From Rikenellaceae bacterium (GTDB lineage: Bacteria; Bacteroidota; Bacteroidia; Bacteroidales; Rikenellaceae): a stretch of 64,000 bases of DNA. Shown here one piece after another: positions 51,603-60,827 of this stretch (position 1 is its first letter; each line of letters starts with the position of its first letter). Both the position numbers and the translations under genes were made by a program. The stretch lies in the NCBI GenBank assembly GCA_017463585.1, contig JAFTOX010000013.1, forward strand, positions 1-64,000, given 5' to 3'. Under the pieces are notes generated by a model. That model had not been told where the DNA came from. It did not search any database and saw only the letters and a list, made by a program, of their open reading frames with translations.

Positions 51603-52301
51603 TTAGTAATAGATTTGGCGGGTTTTCTTCCAATATCGGAGCAGCAACCAGCCCCACAACATACCGCCCAAGTGAGCAAAATGGGCAACGCTATCACGCA
51701 CGCCGACAACGCCCGACGCAAACTCAATCACCAAGAACACAACAACCAACCACTTGGCTTTCATCGGGATAGGCGGGAACATCAACATTACCATTGCGTT
51801 GGGGTGCATTACGCCGAACGACATCACAACGCCCATCGTCGCACCCGACGCACCGAGCATTACGTGGTTGGTAAATATCTTGTTCGCCAGCTGAGCGGCG
51901 CCCATTCCCATTGTCGTTGCCTCGGCTGCAATCTGCGACTTCAAACTGAGCCACTCGATCGCCGTCACACCCATATGCAACAACGCCGCACCCACTCCGC
52001 AAACGAAGTAATAGATGAGGAACTTCTGAGGTCCGAGGTCACGTTCCAGCGTTCGTCCGAACATCCACAACGAGAACATATTGAAGAACATATGCTGGAA
52101 GTTGGCATGCAGGAACATATACGTGAAGAATTGGTAGGCGTGGAACTTCTCGCTACCAATCCAATACAACATTCCATACTCCTGAATCGTGTCGCCAATG
52201 GGCAATATCGTACACGCCAACCAAACCACGAAGTTGGCAATGATCAGATTCAACGTAATTGGCGGAGTGGCAAACGGGCCACGTCCAAACTGATTATTCA
52301 T
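51603..52301 (-). CDS. Rhomboid-family intramembrane serine protease
   Basis: 232 residues, six membrane helices. Catalytic Ser152 lies in LGASGATMG, and the His is in VAHFAHLGG (His207 or His210, probably the latter). The HANFQHMFFNMFSLWMFG motif of helix 2 (about 65-82) gives the oxyanion Asn/His. It cleaves membrane proteins within the bilayer; natural substrates are unknown. It lies 39 bp after mutL and 12 bp before the EEP gene. Confidence 0.93.
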   Translation of the reverse strand: MNNQFGRGPFATPPITLNLIIANFVVWLACTILPIGDTIQEYGMLYWIGSEKFHAYQFFTYMFLHANFQHMFFNMFSLWMFGRTLERDLGPQKFLIYYFVCGVGAALLHMGVTAIEWLSLKSQIAAEATTMGMGAAQLANKIFTNHVMLGASGATMGVVMSFGVMHPNAMVMLMFPPIPMKAKWLVVVFLVIEFASGVVGVRDSVAHFAHLGGMLWGWLLLRYWKKTRQIYY

Positions 52302-52340
52302 CGTTATAAATCTCTTATTTACAATTTATTGGCGGTCGCA

Positions 52341-54290
52341 TTATCCCAAACGCGAGCGAATCTCGCCCGTTGAGATTTCGACCATTATCGCCTTGCCCGA
52401 CGGCGAGAAACTCATATTCTCGCACATAGCCAAACGCGACAACAACACCTCGGTCTGCTCCACCCCGATCGCACCACGCATTGCCGCCGCACGACGCTGA
52501 GCAACCATCGCTGCCAACTGCTGACGACGTACCGCCGTCGGCTCGTCGCCCTCGGCAATCGAGTGGATCACATCGTAGAGCAGTCGGTCAATCTCGACAC
52601 CCTCCATATCGGCAGGCGTGCCACTCAGCTCGACCGTGCAGTCGTCGACCACACGCAGGTCGAATCCGATAGCCGACAGATCGTCCAAGCAGCCCTTCAA
52701 CAGTTCCACCTCGTCGTTGGTAAGCACCAGACGCTCAGGGAACAACAACTGCTGGCTCACCGACGAGCCACCACCGAGCATAGCCTCATACTCCTCGAAG
52801 CTGACGCGTTCTCTGGCACGGCGCAGATCAACCACAACCAGACGACCGCGATAGCGTGCCGCCGCCATCATCTCGGGCAACACGATCACATCTTCAAACT
52901 GAGCCTCGTCTGCACCCTCAAATCGTTGCTGAACGGCGTCGGCACTCTCGACAAACTCAAACTCCTCGCCCGACGTTTGCGGCTGCTCCGACGATAGAAA
53001 ATCGTGGAAGCTCTCGCCACTATCGACGATTGCAAACTCCTCACTCTCAGTACCCGCCAACGAATCAGAAGGCCACATATCGAATCGCTCACGACGAGGC
53101 GTTGCACGGTACTCACCTGCAAAATCCGACAGATCAGCCTGCGAACGACGACCCGCCGTTGCGCCCGACGTATAGCCCTCACGGAAAGGATTATAACCCT
53201 CAACACTTGCTGCACGAGGTTCGCTGTAAATTCGACCCGAACTGCCCGCAACGGGAATATCAATGGCATCTGCATCGTCGAAATCCATCAGAGGCACCGC
53301 ACCCGTTTTTGCCAGCGTTTCACGCACGGCAGCGTTGATTATCTGCCAGATAGCCTCACCGTCCGAGAACTTAACCTCGGTCTTTTGCGGGTGAACATTG
53401 ACATCAATACGCTCGGGATCGATCGTCAAATAGAGGAAAATATCGGGTTGCGTCTGCGCCGGAATCAACTTCTCGTAGGCCTTCATCACCGCCTTATAGA
53501 AATAGGGCGACTTGAAGTAGCGACCATTCACAAACAGGAACTGCTTGTACGAACTCTTCTTCGCTGCCGCAGGGCGACCCACGAAACCTTCGATCTTCAC
53601 GAGCGAAGTTTCGGCCGACACCTCCAACAGATTATTCTTGATACTCTTGCCCACCACATCGACAATTCGACCACGCAAGCTATTGCGTTCGAGGTCGTAG
53701 ATCGGAGCATTGTTCGAATACAACTTAAAGGCAATCTGCGGATTACACAACGCCACACGCTCAAACTCATCACGAATTTGGCGCGACGAGGTTGTACTCT
53801 TCTCCAAGAATCGGCGGCGTGCGGGCACGTTGTAGAACAGATTGCGAACAAAGAACTGCGAGCCGACCGGACAACCGCAAGGTTTCTGCTTATCGAACTC
53901 GCCGCCATTGATAAAGGTCTGCGAGCCAAGTTCCTCGCCCTCTTGGCGGGTTTTCAGCTCGACCTGAGCCACAGCCGCAATCGACGCCAACGCCTCACCT
54001 CGGAAACCAAACGTATGCAGTTTGTAGATATCGTCCACCGAGGCGATCTTGCTCGTTGCGTGACGGTCGAAGGCCATACGTGCGTCGGTGGGCGACATAC
54101 CGCACCCATCGTCCACAATCTGGATCAGATCGCGTCCGCCCTCGCAACAATTCACCGTTACGGTTTTGGCTCCCGCGTCGATGGCATTCTCCATCATCTC
54201 CTTGACAACCGACGAAGGTCGATTGACGACCTCGCCCGCTGCAATCTGATTTGCAACGACTTCGGGTAGCAGTTTAATTCGATCGGCCAT
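52341..54290 (-). CDS. mutL: DNA mismatch repair protein MutL
   Basis: 649 residues. The GHKL ATPase N-terminus shows VANQIAAGEVVNRPSSVVKE near residue 11, the DDGCGM loop near 60 and TFGFRGEALASI near 92. A less conserved linker spans about 340-455. The C-terminal dimerisation domain ends with C-terminal motifs ACHxS-like replaced by a SPSGKAIMVE ending. It couples MutS mismatch recognition to strand removal. The C-terminal ENMSFSPSGKAIMV region suggests an endonuclease-type MutL, but the full DQHA motif was not recognised. Downstream of a small membrane-protein gene by 18 bp. Confidence 0.95.
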   Translation of the reverse strand: MADRIKLLPEVVANQIAAGEVVNRPSSVVKEMMENAIDAGAKTVTVNCCEGGRDLIQIVDDGCGMSPTDARMAFDRHATSKIASVDDIYKLHTFGFRGEALASIAAVAQVELKTRQEGEELGSQTFINGGEFDKQKPCGCPVGSQFFVRNLFYNVPARRRFLEKSTTSSRQIRDEFERVALCNPQIAFKLYSNNAPIYDLERNSLRGRIVDVVGKSIKNNLLEVSAETSLVKIEGFVGRPAAAKKSSYKQFLFVNGRYFKSPYFYKAVMKAYEKLIPAQTQPDIFLYLTIDPERIDVNVHPQKTEVKFSDGEAIWQIINAAVRETLAKTGAVPLMDFDDADAIDIPVAGSSGRIYSEPRAASVEGYNPFREGYTSGATAGRRSQADLSDFAGEYRATPRRERFDMWPSDSLAGTESEEFAIVDSGESFHDFLSSEQPQTSGEEFEFVESADAVQQRFEGADEAQFEDVIVLPEMMAAARYRGRLVVVDLRRARERVSFEEYEAMLGGGSSVSQQLLFPERLVLTNDEVELLKGCLDDLSAIGFDLRVVDDCTVELSGTPADMEGVEIDRLLYDVIHSIAEGDEPTAVRRQQLAAMVAQRRAAAMRGAIGVEQTEVLLSRLAMCENMSFSPSGKAIMVEISTGEIRSRLG

Positions 54291-54308
54291 AGTCTATGCT
54301 GGTCTTGC

Positions 54309-54731
54309 TTATTCGCCTTGGTAATCGTTAGGCACCACTCGGATCGGGCGGTAGGGATCGAACTCCTCCTCGGCAGGCGCGCTCGTCGCTGCTGCGTTCT
54401 GCTTTGCCAGATCGAACATCTCAGCCACGCGCGGCACAACCACAAAGATTGCCAACGCCACGATCACAATCATAATCAACATACGGATCATACCGCGCTT
54501 CTTGCGGTCGGCAGCCTCCTGACGACGATACTCGTTGCGCTCCTCACGGCGGCGGCGAATATACTCGCCCGCAACATATACATTCTCGCCCTTGCGCTCC
54601 GTTGCACCCTCCAAGGGCTGCTCGCCACGCTCGGCACGACGCTCACGCAGAGCCTCAACTTCGGGATCGTAGTAGCGAGGCTTATAGTTGAACTGATTGG
54701 CGTGTTTCTTAAATGGTGAAAATCCTAACAT
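54309..54731 (-). CDS. Small membrane protein of unknown function, mutL operon
   Basis: 140 residues from the ATG at 54731 (MLGFSPFKKHANQFNYKPRYYDPE); the earlier in-frame start falls inside the promoter box and is rejected. A basic, Arg/Glu-rich cytoplasmic part (about 25-82) is followed by one membrane helix (about 88-108: MIRMLIMIVIVALAIFVVVP) and a short acidic tail. No known domain was recognised. First gene of the operon with mutL, rhomboid and EEP. Confidence 0.72.
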   Translation of the reverse strand: MLGFSPFKKHANQFNYKPRYYDPEVEALRERRAERGEQPLEGATERKGENVYVAGEYIRRRREERNEYRRQEAADRKKRGMIRMLIMIVIVALAIFVVVPRVAEMFDLAKQNAAATSAPAEEEFDPYRPIRVVPNDYQGE

Positions 54732-54750
54732 ATCGCTTTTAACTTTTTGC

Positions 54751-54758
54751 CAAATATA
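54751..54758 (-). promoter_or_regulatory. -7 element of the hyp-mutL-rhomboid-EEP operon
   Basis: Minus strand TATATTTG, exact TAnnTTTG, 20 bp before the chosen start codon. No TTTG at standard spacing. Confidence 0.55.
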
Positions 54759-54806
54759 CAAAATTTTGCGCTGACGAACACTATCCGCACGCCAACTTTC
54801 ACTCCA

Positions 54807-55967
54807 CTATTGGAAGAAATTCTTCATTCGTTCGAAGATATTCTGATTCTTCACTGGCTCGGCCTGCTGGAACGAGGGTTGCTCGGCCAGTTTCTCAACC
54901 AGCGAACGCTCCTCCTTCGACAGCTTCGAGGGGATAGTCAGATCGACCACAATCAGGATATCGCCACGACCGTAACCATTCACATCGGGCAGACCCTTGC
55001 CGCGCAGACGCAACACCTTGCCGGCGTGCGTACCGGCGTCGATCTTGATCTTCACGCGCGAGTCGATAGTCGGCACCTCGACATTACCGCCCAGCAGAGC
55101 CGTCGTAACGGGGATATTGAGGTTGTGGATCAGGTCGTTACCATCGCGCACAAAGTCCTCCGAGGGAATCTCCTCGATCAGCACCTGCAAGTCGCCATTC
55201 ACACCTCCGTGGCGTGCAGCATTACCCTTGCCCGACACATTGAGGCGCATACCTGCACCCACACCTGCGGGAATACGGATCTCGACAACCTCCTCGCCAC
55301 GAACCGTACCCTCGCCATTACACTTGGTGCAAGGATCCGAAATAACCTTACCCTCGCCACCGCACGTGGGACACACGCCCTGCGTCTGCATACGACCGAA
55401 GAAGGTGTTTTCGACACGCGTTACGTAACCTGCACCATTACAAGTCGAGCAGGTCTTATAGTCGTTGGCACTCTTGGCACCCGAACCACCACACGCATCG
55501 CAAGCGATTGTCTTATTGATCTTTATCTTCTTGGTTGTGCCCGTTGCGATCTCGGCCAGCGTCAGCTTGACCTTCACACGCAGGTCGCTGCCACGATTGA
55601 CCGCCTGTCCGCGGCCACCGCCACCAAAGCCACTGAATCCACCGCCAAAATGACCTCCGAAGATATCGCCAAACTGCGAGAAGATATCCTCCATCGAGAA
55701 GCCGCCACCAAAACCGCCAAAGCCGCCACCCGCAGCCGATCCGTTCATACCTGCGTGGCCAAACTGATCGTAGCGCGCACGCTTGTCGGGATTCGACAGC
55801 ACGTCGTATGCCTCGGCAGCCTCCTTGAATTTCTCTTCTGCCTCCTTATCGCCCGGGTTCTTGTCGGGGTGATACTTGATAGCCGCCTTGCGGTAGGCCT
55901 TCTTGATCTCGTCGGCGTTGGCATTACGCTCGACACCCAACACTTCGTAGTAATCTCGTTTTTCCAT
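54807..55967 (-). CDS. dnaJ: Chaperone protein DnaJ (Hsp40)
   Basis: 386 residues. J domain at residues 1-70 with HPD at 33-35; Gly/Phe-rich region about 75-125; zinc finger with four CxxCxGxG repeats ([32 protein letters not shown], about 160-235); and the C-terminal substrate-binding beta-sandwich. It stimulates DnaK ATPase and delivers unfolded clients. Second gene of the grpE-dnaJ operon, 57 bp after grpE. No clear terminator follows. Confidence 0.97.
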   Translation of the reverse strand: MEKRDYYEVLGVERNANADEIKKAYRKAAIKYHPDKNPGDKEAEEKFKEAAEAYDVLSNPDKRARYDQFGHAGMNGSAAGGGFGGFGGGFSMEDIFSQFGDIFGGHFGGGFSGFGGGGRGQAVNRGSDLRVKVKLTLAEIATGTTKKIKINKTIACDACGGSGAKSANDYKTCSTCNGAGYVTRVENTFFGRMQTQGVCPTCGGEGKVISDPCTKCNGEGTVRGEEVVEIRIPAGVGAGMRLNVSGKGNAARHGGVNGDLQVLIEEIPSEDFVRDGNDLIHNLNIPVTTALLGGNVEVPTIDSRVKIKIDAGTHAGKVLRLRGKGLPDVNGYGRGDILIVVDLTIPSKLSKEERSLVEKLAEQPSFQQAEPVKNQNIFERMKNFFQ

Positions 55968-56024
55968 TCTTATCTCAATGATCGCCCACCGATGCGGACG
56001 ACCGCTAATTTGTTCCTAAAAAAT

Positions 56025-56645
56025 TTACTCGGCAACAACTACCTTCGCATAGCGAATAACCTTATCACCCAGCTTGTAGCCCTTCTGAACCACGTCGATA
56101 ATCTCGCCTGAGTTCTTACCATCAATGGGAAATCGGGCAACGGCCTCGTGTACGTCAACGTCGAACTCCTTACCGACTGCTTCGATCTCGCTTACGCCCT
56201 GCTGGCGCATCACCTCGTTGAACTTCTGCGAAATGAGTCGAACACCGCCACGCAGTGCCTCAACATCGTCGCTCTTCTCCATTGCTGCCAACGCACGATC
56301 GACATCATCAACCACGGGCAGCAGAGCCTTGATCACATTCTCGCCACCCGACTCCACGAGCGACATCTTCTCTTTGAGCGTACGTTTGCGATAGTTGTCG
56401 AACTCGGCCTGCAAACGCAGATACTTATCGCGCCACTCGGCAGCCTCAGCCTCGGCTTTTGCCAATGCCTCTGCCGCCTCATCAACGGGCTCAGCGTCGG
56501 TCTGGTCTGCCATTTCGTCAACTGCGGGGGTGTCATCATCTGCCATATTGGCACACGACTGTCCCTCACAATTGGGTTCGACATCGCCTTCGGCGAAGCC
56601 CTCCTCGGGCTTAACTTCCTCGTTATAAACTTCTTGCTTGCTCAT
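56025..56645 (-). CDS. grpE: Nucleotide-exchange factor GrpE
   Basis: 206 residues. An acidic N-terminal stretch (about 1-65) is followed by a long coiled coil (about 65-115) containing YLRLQAEFDNYRKRTLKE, and a C-terminal beta domain with HEAVARFPIDG and the GYKLGDKVIRYAKVVV ending. It releases ADP from DnaK. It is the first gene of the grpE-dnaJ operon and carries the same unusual upstream element as dnaK. Confidence 0.95.
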   Translation of the reverse strand: MSKQEVYNEEVKPEEGFAEGDVEPNCEGQSCANMADDDTPAVDEMADQTDAEPVDEAAEALAKAEAEAAEWRDKYLRLQAEFDNYRKRTLKEKMSLVESGGENVIKALLPVVDDVDRALAAMEKSDDVEALRGGVRLISQKFNEVMRQQGVSEIEAVGKEFDVDVHEAVARFPIDGKNSGEIIDVVQKGYKLGDKVIRYAKVVVAE

Positions 56646-56687
56646 AATCTATTTCGTTTTTATTTTGTTTCACTTTGTCGAGAACTA

Positions 56688-56725
56688 TTAGCACAAATTG
56701 CATACCATACCGCCTTTTGTGCTAA
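56688..56725. repeat. Inverted repeat around the grpE promoter
   Basis: Perfect 10-bp arms TTAGCACAAA (56688-56697) and TTTGTGCTAA (56716-56725) with an 18-nt spacer that contains most of the TGGTAT-N4-TTTGT element. The outer TTAGCAC/GTGCTAA halves match those of CIRCE, but the spacing does not. Confidence 0.7.
56693..56707 (-). promoter_or_regulatory. Candidate alternative-sigma promoter of grpE-dnaJ
   Basis: Minus strand TGGTATGCAATTTGT, about 48 bp before the start, equals the dnaK element in all but the four central bases. No TAnnTTTG promoter is present in the 309-bp gap. The nagA side of the gap shows only a weak TACCTTTA box (56912-56919). Confidence 0.45.
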
Positions 56726-56954
56726 GAATCTGCAAAGTAACAAAATTTTCGCCAAACGACCGAATATTTCGGCAGATAAAGCCCGTCGGGAGCCTCATTT
56801 TGAAACCGCTTTTGCGACCTCACCCTCATAAAACTACCAAGTATCGGATTTTGTTATGGCGGGATTGATATTTTTTATAGCGTTTTTGGTCCAACTTTGC
56901 GAAAAAGTGCGTACCTTTATGCTCGGAAAAATATGATAAACAAAAACTATAACT

Positions 56955-58121
56955 ATGCTTACAAGAATTATCAATGGTAATGTTCTGACCCCGTCGGGTT
57001 GGAAAAAGGATTGCTCGGTATTTGTGCGCGACGGCAAGATCGTCGAGATTTCGGACACTAACCTCGAAGTCGTAGGTGCCGAAATATTTGACGCTCAGGG
57101 TTCGTATGTGGTTCCCGGCGGTATCGAAATTCACGCCCACGGCGGTGGCGGTAGCGACTTTATGGAGGGCACCGAGGAGGCGTTCCGCACTGCGGTTGCT
57201 GCCCATATGAAGTATGGTACCACGGCATTCTACCCCACCCTCTCGTCATCGACTATGCCGATGATCCGCGCTGCGGTGGCTACGACCGAAAAGCTGATGG
57301 CCGAGAAGGATAGCCCCATTATGGGTCTGCACCTCGAAGGCCACTACTTCAATATGGTAATGGCCGGTGGTCAGCTGCCCGAGAACATCAAGAACCCCGA
57401 TCCCGATGAGTATATTCCTCTGCTCGAAGAGACCAACTGCATCAAGCGTTGGGACGCTGCTCCCGAGTTGCCGGGCGCTATCGAGTTCGGTCGCCACATC
57501 ACCTCGAAGGGTGTTCTGGCGTCGATCGGCCACACCAAGGCTGAGTATGGCGACGTGCTGGCTGCTTACAACGCAGGCTACTCGCACGCAACCCACTTCT
57601 ACAACGCTATGCCCGGTTTCCATAAGCGTGGCGAGTACAAGTATGAGGGTACGGTCGAGAGTATCTATCTGTTCGACGATATGACCGTTGAGCTGGTTGC
57701 TGATGGTATTCACGTTCCCGCTCCGATTCTGCGTATGGTCCACAAGATCAAGGGCGTAGAGAACACCGCACTGATCACCGACGCGCTGGCTTGCGCTGCA
57801 AGCGATTCGCAGGTAGCATTCGACCCCCGCGTGATCATCGAGGACGGTGTCTGCAAGTTGGCTGACCGCTCGGCTCTGGCCGGCAGTATCGCAACGATGG
57901 ACCGTCTGCTCCGCACGATGGTATTCAAGGCAGATATTCCGTTGCAGGACGCAGTTCGTATGTCGTCGGAGACCCCCGCTCGCATTATGGGCATTCTCGA
58001 TCGCAAGGGTACGCTCGAAAAGGGCAAGGACGCCGATATCGTAATGTACAACAAGGCGTTGGAGGTACAGTGCGTATGGTCGATGGGTAAGATCGTCGAG
58101 GGCACCAACAAGTTGGGCTAA
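56955..58121 (+). CDS. nagA: N-acetylglucosamine-6-phosphate deacetylase
   Basis: 388 residues of the amidohydrolase superfamily. GIEIHAHGGGGSDFMEG near residue 56 carries the first metal histidines; LEGHYFNM near 135, SIGHTKAEYGD near 195 and HATHFYNAMPGFHKRG near 214 supply further ligands; and the catalytic Asp is in ALITDAL near 276. It deacetylates GlcNAc-6-P in amino-sugar catabolism and wall recycling. nagB is not in the window. Single gene divergent from grpE and followed by a terminator. Confidence 0.94.
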   Translation: MLTRIINGNVLTPSGWKKDCSVFVRDGKIVEISDTNLEVVGAEIFDAQGSYVVPGGIEIHAHGGGGSDFMEGTEEAFRTAVAAHMKYGTTAFYPTLSSSTMPMIRAAVATTEKLMAEKDSPIMGLHLEGHYFNMVMAGGQLPENIKNPDPDEYIPLLEETNCIKRWDAAPELPGAIEFGRHITSKGVLASIGHTKAEYGDVLAAYNAGYSHATHFYNAMPGFHKRGEYKYEGTVESIYLFDDMTVELVADGIHVPAPILRMVHKIKGVENTALITDALACAASDSQVAFDPRVIIEDGVCKLADRSALAGSIATMDRLLRTMVFKADIPLQDAVRMSSETPARIMGILDRKGTLEKGKDADIVMYNKALEVQCVWSMGKIVEGTNKLG

Positions 58122-58154
58122 ACACTCCCTCATCAAGACTAAACACAAACGACA

Positions 58155-58203
58155 AGTGCCGAGAGTGAGAGCAAAAGCCTCGCGTCTCGGCGCTTTCTTT
58201 TTA
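58155..58203 (+). terminator. Intrinsic terminator of nagA
   Basis: Perfect 10-pair stem (58155-58164 with 58185-58194, one G-U), with a further small inner stem, followed by TTCTTTTT. Confidence 0.85.
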
Positions 58204-58238
58204 TCTGTCAAAAAGTTTTCACTTTGAATAAAATTTGC

Positions 58239-58246
58239 TAATTTTG
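58239..58246 (+). promoter_or_regulatory. -7 element of the serine hydrolase gene
   Basis: TAATTTTG, exact TAnnTTTG, 34 bp before the ATG. The -33 region is only TTTC-like at 18 nt spacing. Confidence 0.55.
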
Positions 58247-58279
58247 AGGTAGAATATTAACCTAAAACCAAAAGAAGAT

Positions 58280-59452
58280 ATGCGTTTCAACAAATTCTTT
58301 ATGACCTTGGCAACCGCTGCGTTGCTCCTCGCGTCAAGCTGTTCGACATTCCCTACCGAGCAGACCGATCAAGCAATCAATGAAGTGCTCGAAGAGTTCA
58401 AAGCTGTCGGTGCCTCGGTTGCCGTAGTTAAAGACGGTGAGATCGTCTATAACAAATCGTTCGGCTACAAAGATTGGGAGAACAAAATTCCTCTCAGCAA
58501 CGACGACCTTATGCGAATCGCGTCGATCTCGAAATCGTTTACCGCAACCTCGTTGCTGCAACTCGTTGATCAGGGCGTTATTTCGCTGGACGACGACGTG
58601 AGCGATCTGATCGGTTTCACGATCCGCAACCCTCACCACCCCGACACTCCGATCACGCTGAGAATGGTTCTCTCGCACACGGCAAGTATCCGCGACAAGG
58701 AGGACTACTTCACGCTCGATCACCTCAACCCCGCAGTCTATGGCGATTGCGCCGAGTCATATTTCCAATACAAACCCGGTGAGGGCTACTGCTACTCGAA
58801 TATGGGTCTGAACCTCGCCGGAACAATCCTCGAAAAGGTTTCGGGCGTGCGTTTCGACCAATATGTCAAGGAGAATGTAATCAACCGCCTCGGTCTGTAT
58901 GGCGGTCATAATGTGGATTCGTTAGACGCAACAAAGTTCGCTCGTCTGTACAACTTCCGCGATGGCGAGTTCGTTGAATCGACAGGCGCATACCGCAGCT
59001 TTGCTGATGATATGCCCAACTACATTATGGGTTACTCGGCACCCCGTTTCTCGCCTACGGGTGGTGTGAAGATCTCGGCTCACGACCTGGCAATCTATAT
59101 GATGATGCATATGAACTACGGCGAGTACAACGGCGTGCGACTGATCTCGGAGGAGAGTTCGAAGTTGATGCAGACTCCCGTATGGATGATCCAGAACGAA
59201 GGCGAGGATCAGTACTGCCTCTGTTTGAAAGAGTTTGTTGATTTTATCGACGACCCGAAGTACAACGTTGCGGGCAACTACCCCATCGGTCATACGGGTG
59301 GCGCTTACGGTCTGAACAGCATTATGATTTGGAGTCCCGCCGACGGTTGGGGTATCGTTGCAATGACCAACGGCTACGTTTGGGATCCCGACAAGAGTTT
59401 CTTGCAGACCATCACCAACGCTATCTACAACGCTTGCATAAAGGAGCAATAG
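58280..59452 (+). CDS. Beta-lactamase-family serine hydrolase lipoprotein
   Basis: 390 residues. Lipoprotein signal to Cys21 (LASSC). The class C/penicillin-binding fold has SxxK at Ser82-Lys85 (SISK), YxN at Tyr172-Asn174, and HTGGAYG near residue 342 in place of KTG. Relatives are esterases, D-aminopeptidases or peptidoglycan-modifying enzymes rather than true beta-lactamases. Location is the periplasm or cell surface. It follows nagA but has its own promoter; the function is not determined. Confidence 0.88.
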   Translation: MRFNKFFMTLATAALLLASSCSTFPTEQTDQAINEVLEEFKAVGASVAVVKDGEIVYNKSFGYKDWENKIPLSNDDLMRIASISKSFTATSLLQLVDQGVISLDDDVSDLIGFTIRNPHHPDTPITLRMVLSHTASIRDKEDYFTLDHLNPAVYGDCAESYFQYKPGEGYCYSNMGLNLAGTILEKVSGVRFDQYVKENVINRLGLYGGHNVDSLDATKFARLYNFRDGEFVESTGAYRSFADDMPNYIMGYSAPRFSPTGGVKISAHDLAIYMMMHMNYGEYNGVRLISEESSKLMQTPVWMIQNEGEDQYCLCLKEFVDFIDDPKYNVAGNYPIGHTGGAYGLNSIMIWSPADGWGIVAMTNGYVWDPDKSFLQTITNAIYNACIKEQ

Positions 59453-59475
59453 AGCATTTCACTCTGAAAATAACG

Positions 59476-59504
59476 AAGCCGCACCCCTTATTGGAGTGCG
59501 GCTT
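59476..59504. terminator. Bidirectional terminator between the serine hydrolase and ssb genes
   Basis: Stem AAGCCGCAC…GTGCGGCTT extended by two more pairs (59476-59487 with 59493-59504), one plus-strand mismatch that is G-U on the minus-strand RNA. T-rich stretches follow on each side. Confidence 0.82.
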
Positions 59505-59525
59505 ACTTTTTGCTTTACCAGCAGA

Positions 59526-60005
59526 TTAGAACGGCAGATCGTCTGCGTCATCTGCGGGCATAGGAGCCGCGGTAGCCTGCTGAACGGGCTGCGGCTGAGC
59601 GTATGCAGGTTGCTGATAGCCACCCGCCTGCGGTTGTGCGTAGCCACCCTGCGGAGCGGCACCCTGCTGACCGTCGCCACGACGACCCAGCAACTTCAAC
59701 TCGGCAGCCTGAATCTCGGTCGAGAAACGGCGGTTGCCCTGCTGATCCTGCCACTCACGTGTGCGCAGCGAACCCTCGACATAGATCTGCGAGCCCTTGC
59801 GGACATACTTATCGACCACATCGGCCAAACCGCGCCACAAGGTTATGGTATGCCACTCGGTGTGCTCAGTGCTCTCCTGCGTCTGGCGGTTGAAAATGCG
59901 CTCGGTCGTTGCCAAACGCACACGTGCCGTCTTGACGCCGCTTTCGAGCGTGCGAACTTCGGGATCGGCACCCACGTTACCTACCAATATAACTTTGTTA
60001 ATCAT
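59526..60005 (-). CDS. ssb: Single-stranded DNA-binding protein
   Basis: 159 residues. OB-fold in residues 1-105 (MINKVILVGNVGADPEVRTL…, WHTITLWRGLADVVDKYVRKG), then a Gly/Gln/Ala/Pro-rich disordered linker (about 110-150) and the acidic C-terminal tip DDADDLPF, the usual partner-docking motif. It protects single-stranded DNA in replication and repair. It lies 15 bp after pnp, so it is the last gene of the lpxK-pnp-ssb operon. Confidence 0.97.
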   Translation of the reverse strand: MINKVILVGNVGADPEVRTLESGVKTARVRLATTERIFNRQTQESTEHTEWHTITLWRGLADVVDKYVRKGSQIYVEGSLRTREWQDQQGNRRFSTEIQAAELKLLGRRGDGQQGAAPQGGYAQPQAGGYQQPAYAQPQPVQQATAAPMPADDADDLPF

Positions 60006-60020
60006 ATACTTACGTTTGTT

Positions 60021-60827
60021 TTAGAGTTTGCTAATCATCTCGATGAAGAGCGCCTTCATCTTCTCGGCAGCCTTGGCGCCCTGACGCTGAACGTCCTCGT
60101 GATCGCCCAATTCGTCCGACAGACCGCAGTTGGTAATCACCGACACGCCGAACACGGGAATCGACATATGACGCGCCACGATCACCTCGGGAACGGTCGA
60201 CATACCTGCCGTATCGCCACCGATAGCCTTGAAGTAACGATACTCGGCCTGCGTCTCGAAGGTCGGACCCGTACCGCCAACATAGACACCATACTGCAAC
60301 TTGATGTTGTGCTCGGCAGCGATCTCGGTTGCCTTTGCGATCAGCTCCTTATCGTAGCAGTTGTGCATATCGGGGAAACGAGGACCGAGCTCAGCCATAT
60401 TCTTACCAATCAGTGGGTTGGGCATAAGGTTGATATGGTCGGTAATGATCATCAGGTCGCCCGTACGGAACGAGGTGTTGATACCACCACTTGCATTCGA
60501 CACGAACAGAGTCTTAATGCCGAGCAGCTTCATCACGCGCACGGGGAAGGTCACCTGCTGCATCGTGTAGCCCTCATAGTAGTGGAAACGACCCTGCATT
60601 GCCACCACGTTTTTACCGCCCAGCTCGCCAAAAATCAGACGACCCTTATGACCCTCAACGGTCGAAACGGGGAAATTGGGAATCGTCGAGTAATCAATCG
60701 AATACTTCACATCAATGCTCTCGGCCAGACCACCAAGACCCGTACCAAGAATAATACCCACCTGGGGAACGAACTCACCGATCTGCGAACGGATAAATTC
60801 GGAAGTTGCTTTAATTTGTTCTAACAT
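60021..60827 (-). CDS. Purine-nucleoside phosphorylase
   Basis: 268 residues, PNP/MTAP class II trimeric type. Signatures are [13 protein letters not shown] near residue 25, GHKGRLIFG near 61, [22 protein letters not shown] near 111 and the purine-contact region [13 protein letters not shown] near 187. It splits purine nucleosides with phosphate to base and ribose-1-phosphate, feeding HPRT. Start overlaps the lpxK stop by 17 bp, showing translational coupling; ssb follows. Confidence 0.94.
   Translation of the reverse strand: MLEQIKATSEFIRSQIGEFVPQVGIILGTGLGGLAESIDVKYSIDYSTIPNFPVSTVEGHKGRLIFGELGGKNVVAMQGRFHYYEGYTMQQVTFPVRVMKLLGIKTLFVSNASGGINTSFRTGDLMIITDHINLMPNPLIGKNMAELGPRFPDMHNCYDKELIAKATEIAAEHNIKLQYGVYVGGTGPTFETQAEYRYFKAIGGDTAGMSTVPEVIVARHMSIPVFGVSVITNCGLSDELGDHEDVQRQGAKAAEKMKALFIEMISKL

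Noticed and set aside
56688..56725. Genuine CIRCE element for HrcA before grpE
   Set aside because: Only the outer seven bases match; the spacing is too long and no hrcA is seen. Kept as a palindrome of unknown role.
58280..59452. Antibiotic-resistance class C beta-lactamase
   Set aside because: SxxK and YxN are present, but the third motif is HTG rather than KTG and the protein is a lipoprotein, as in esterase or peptidase relatives.
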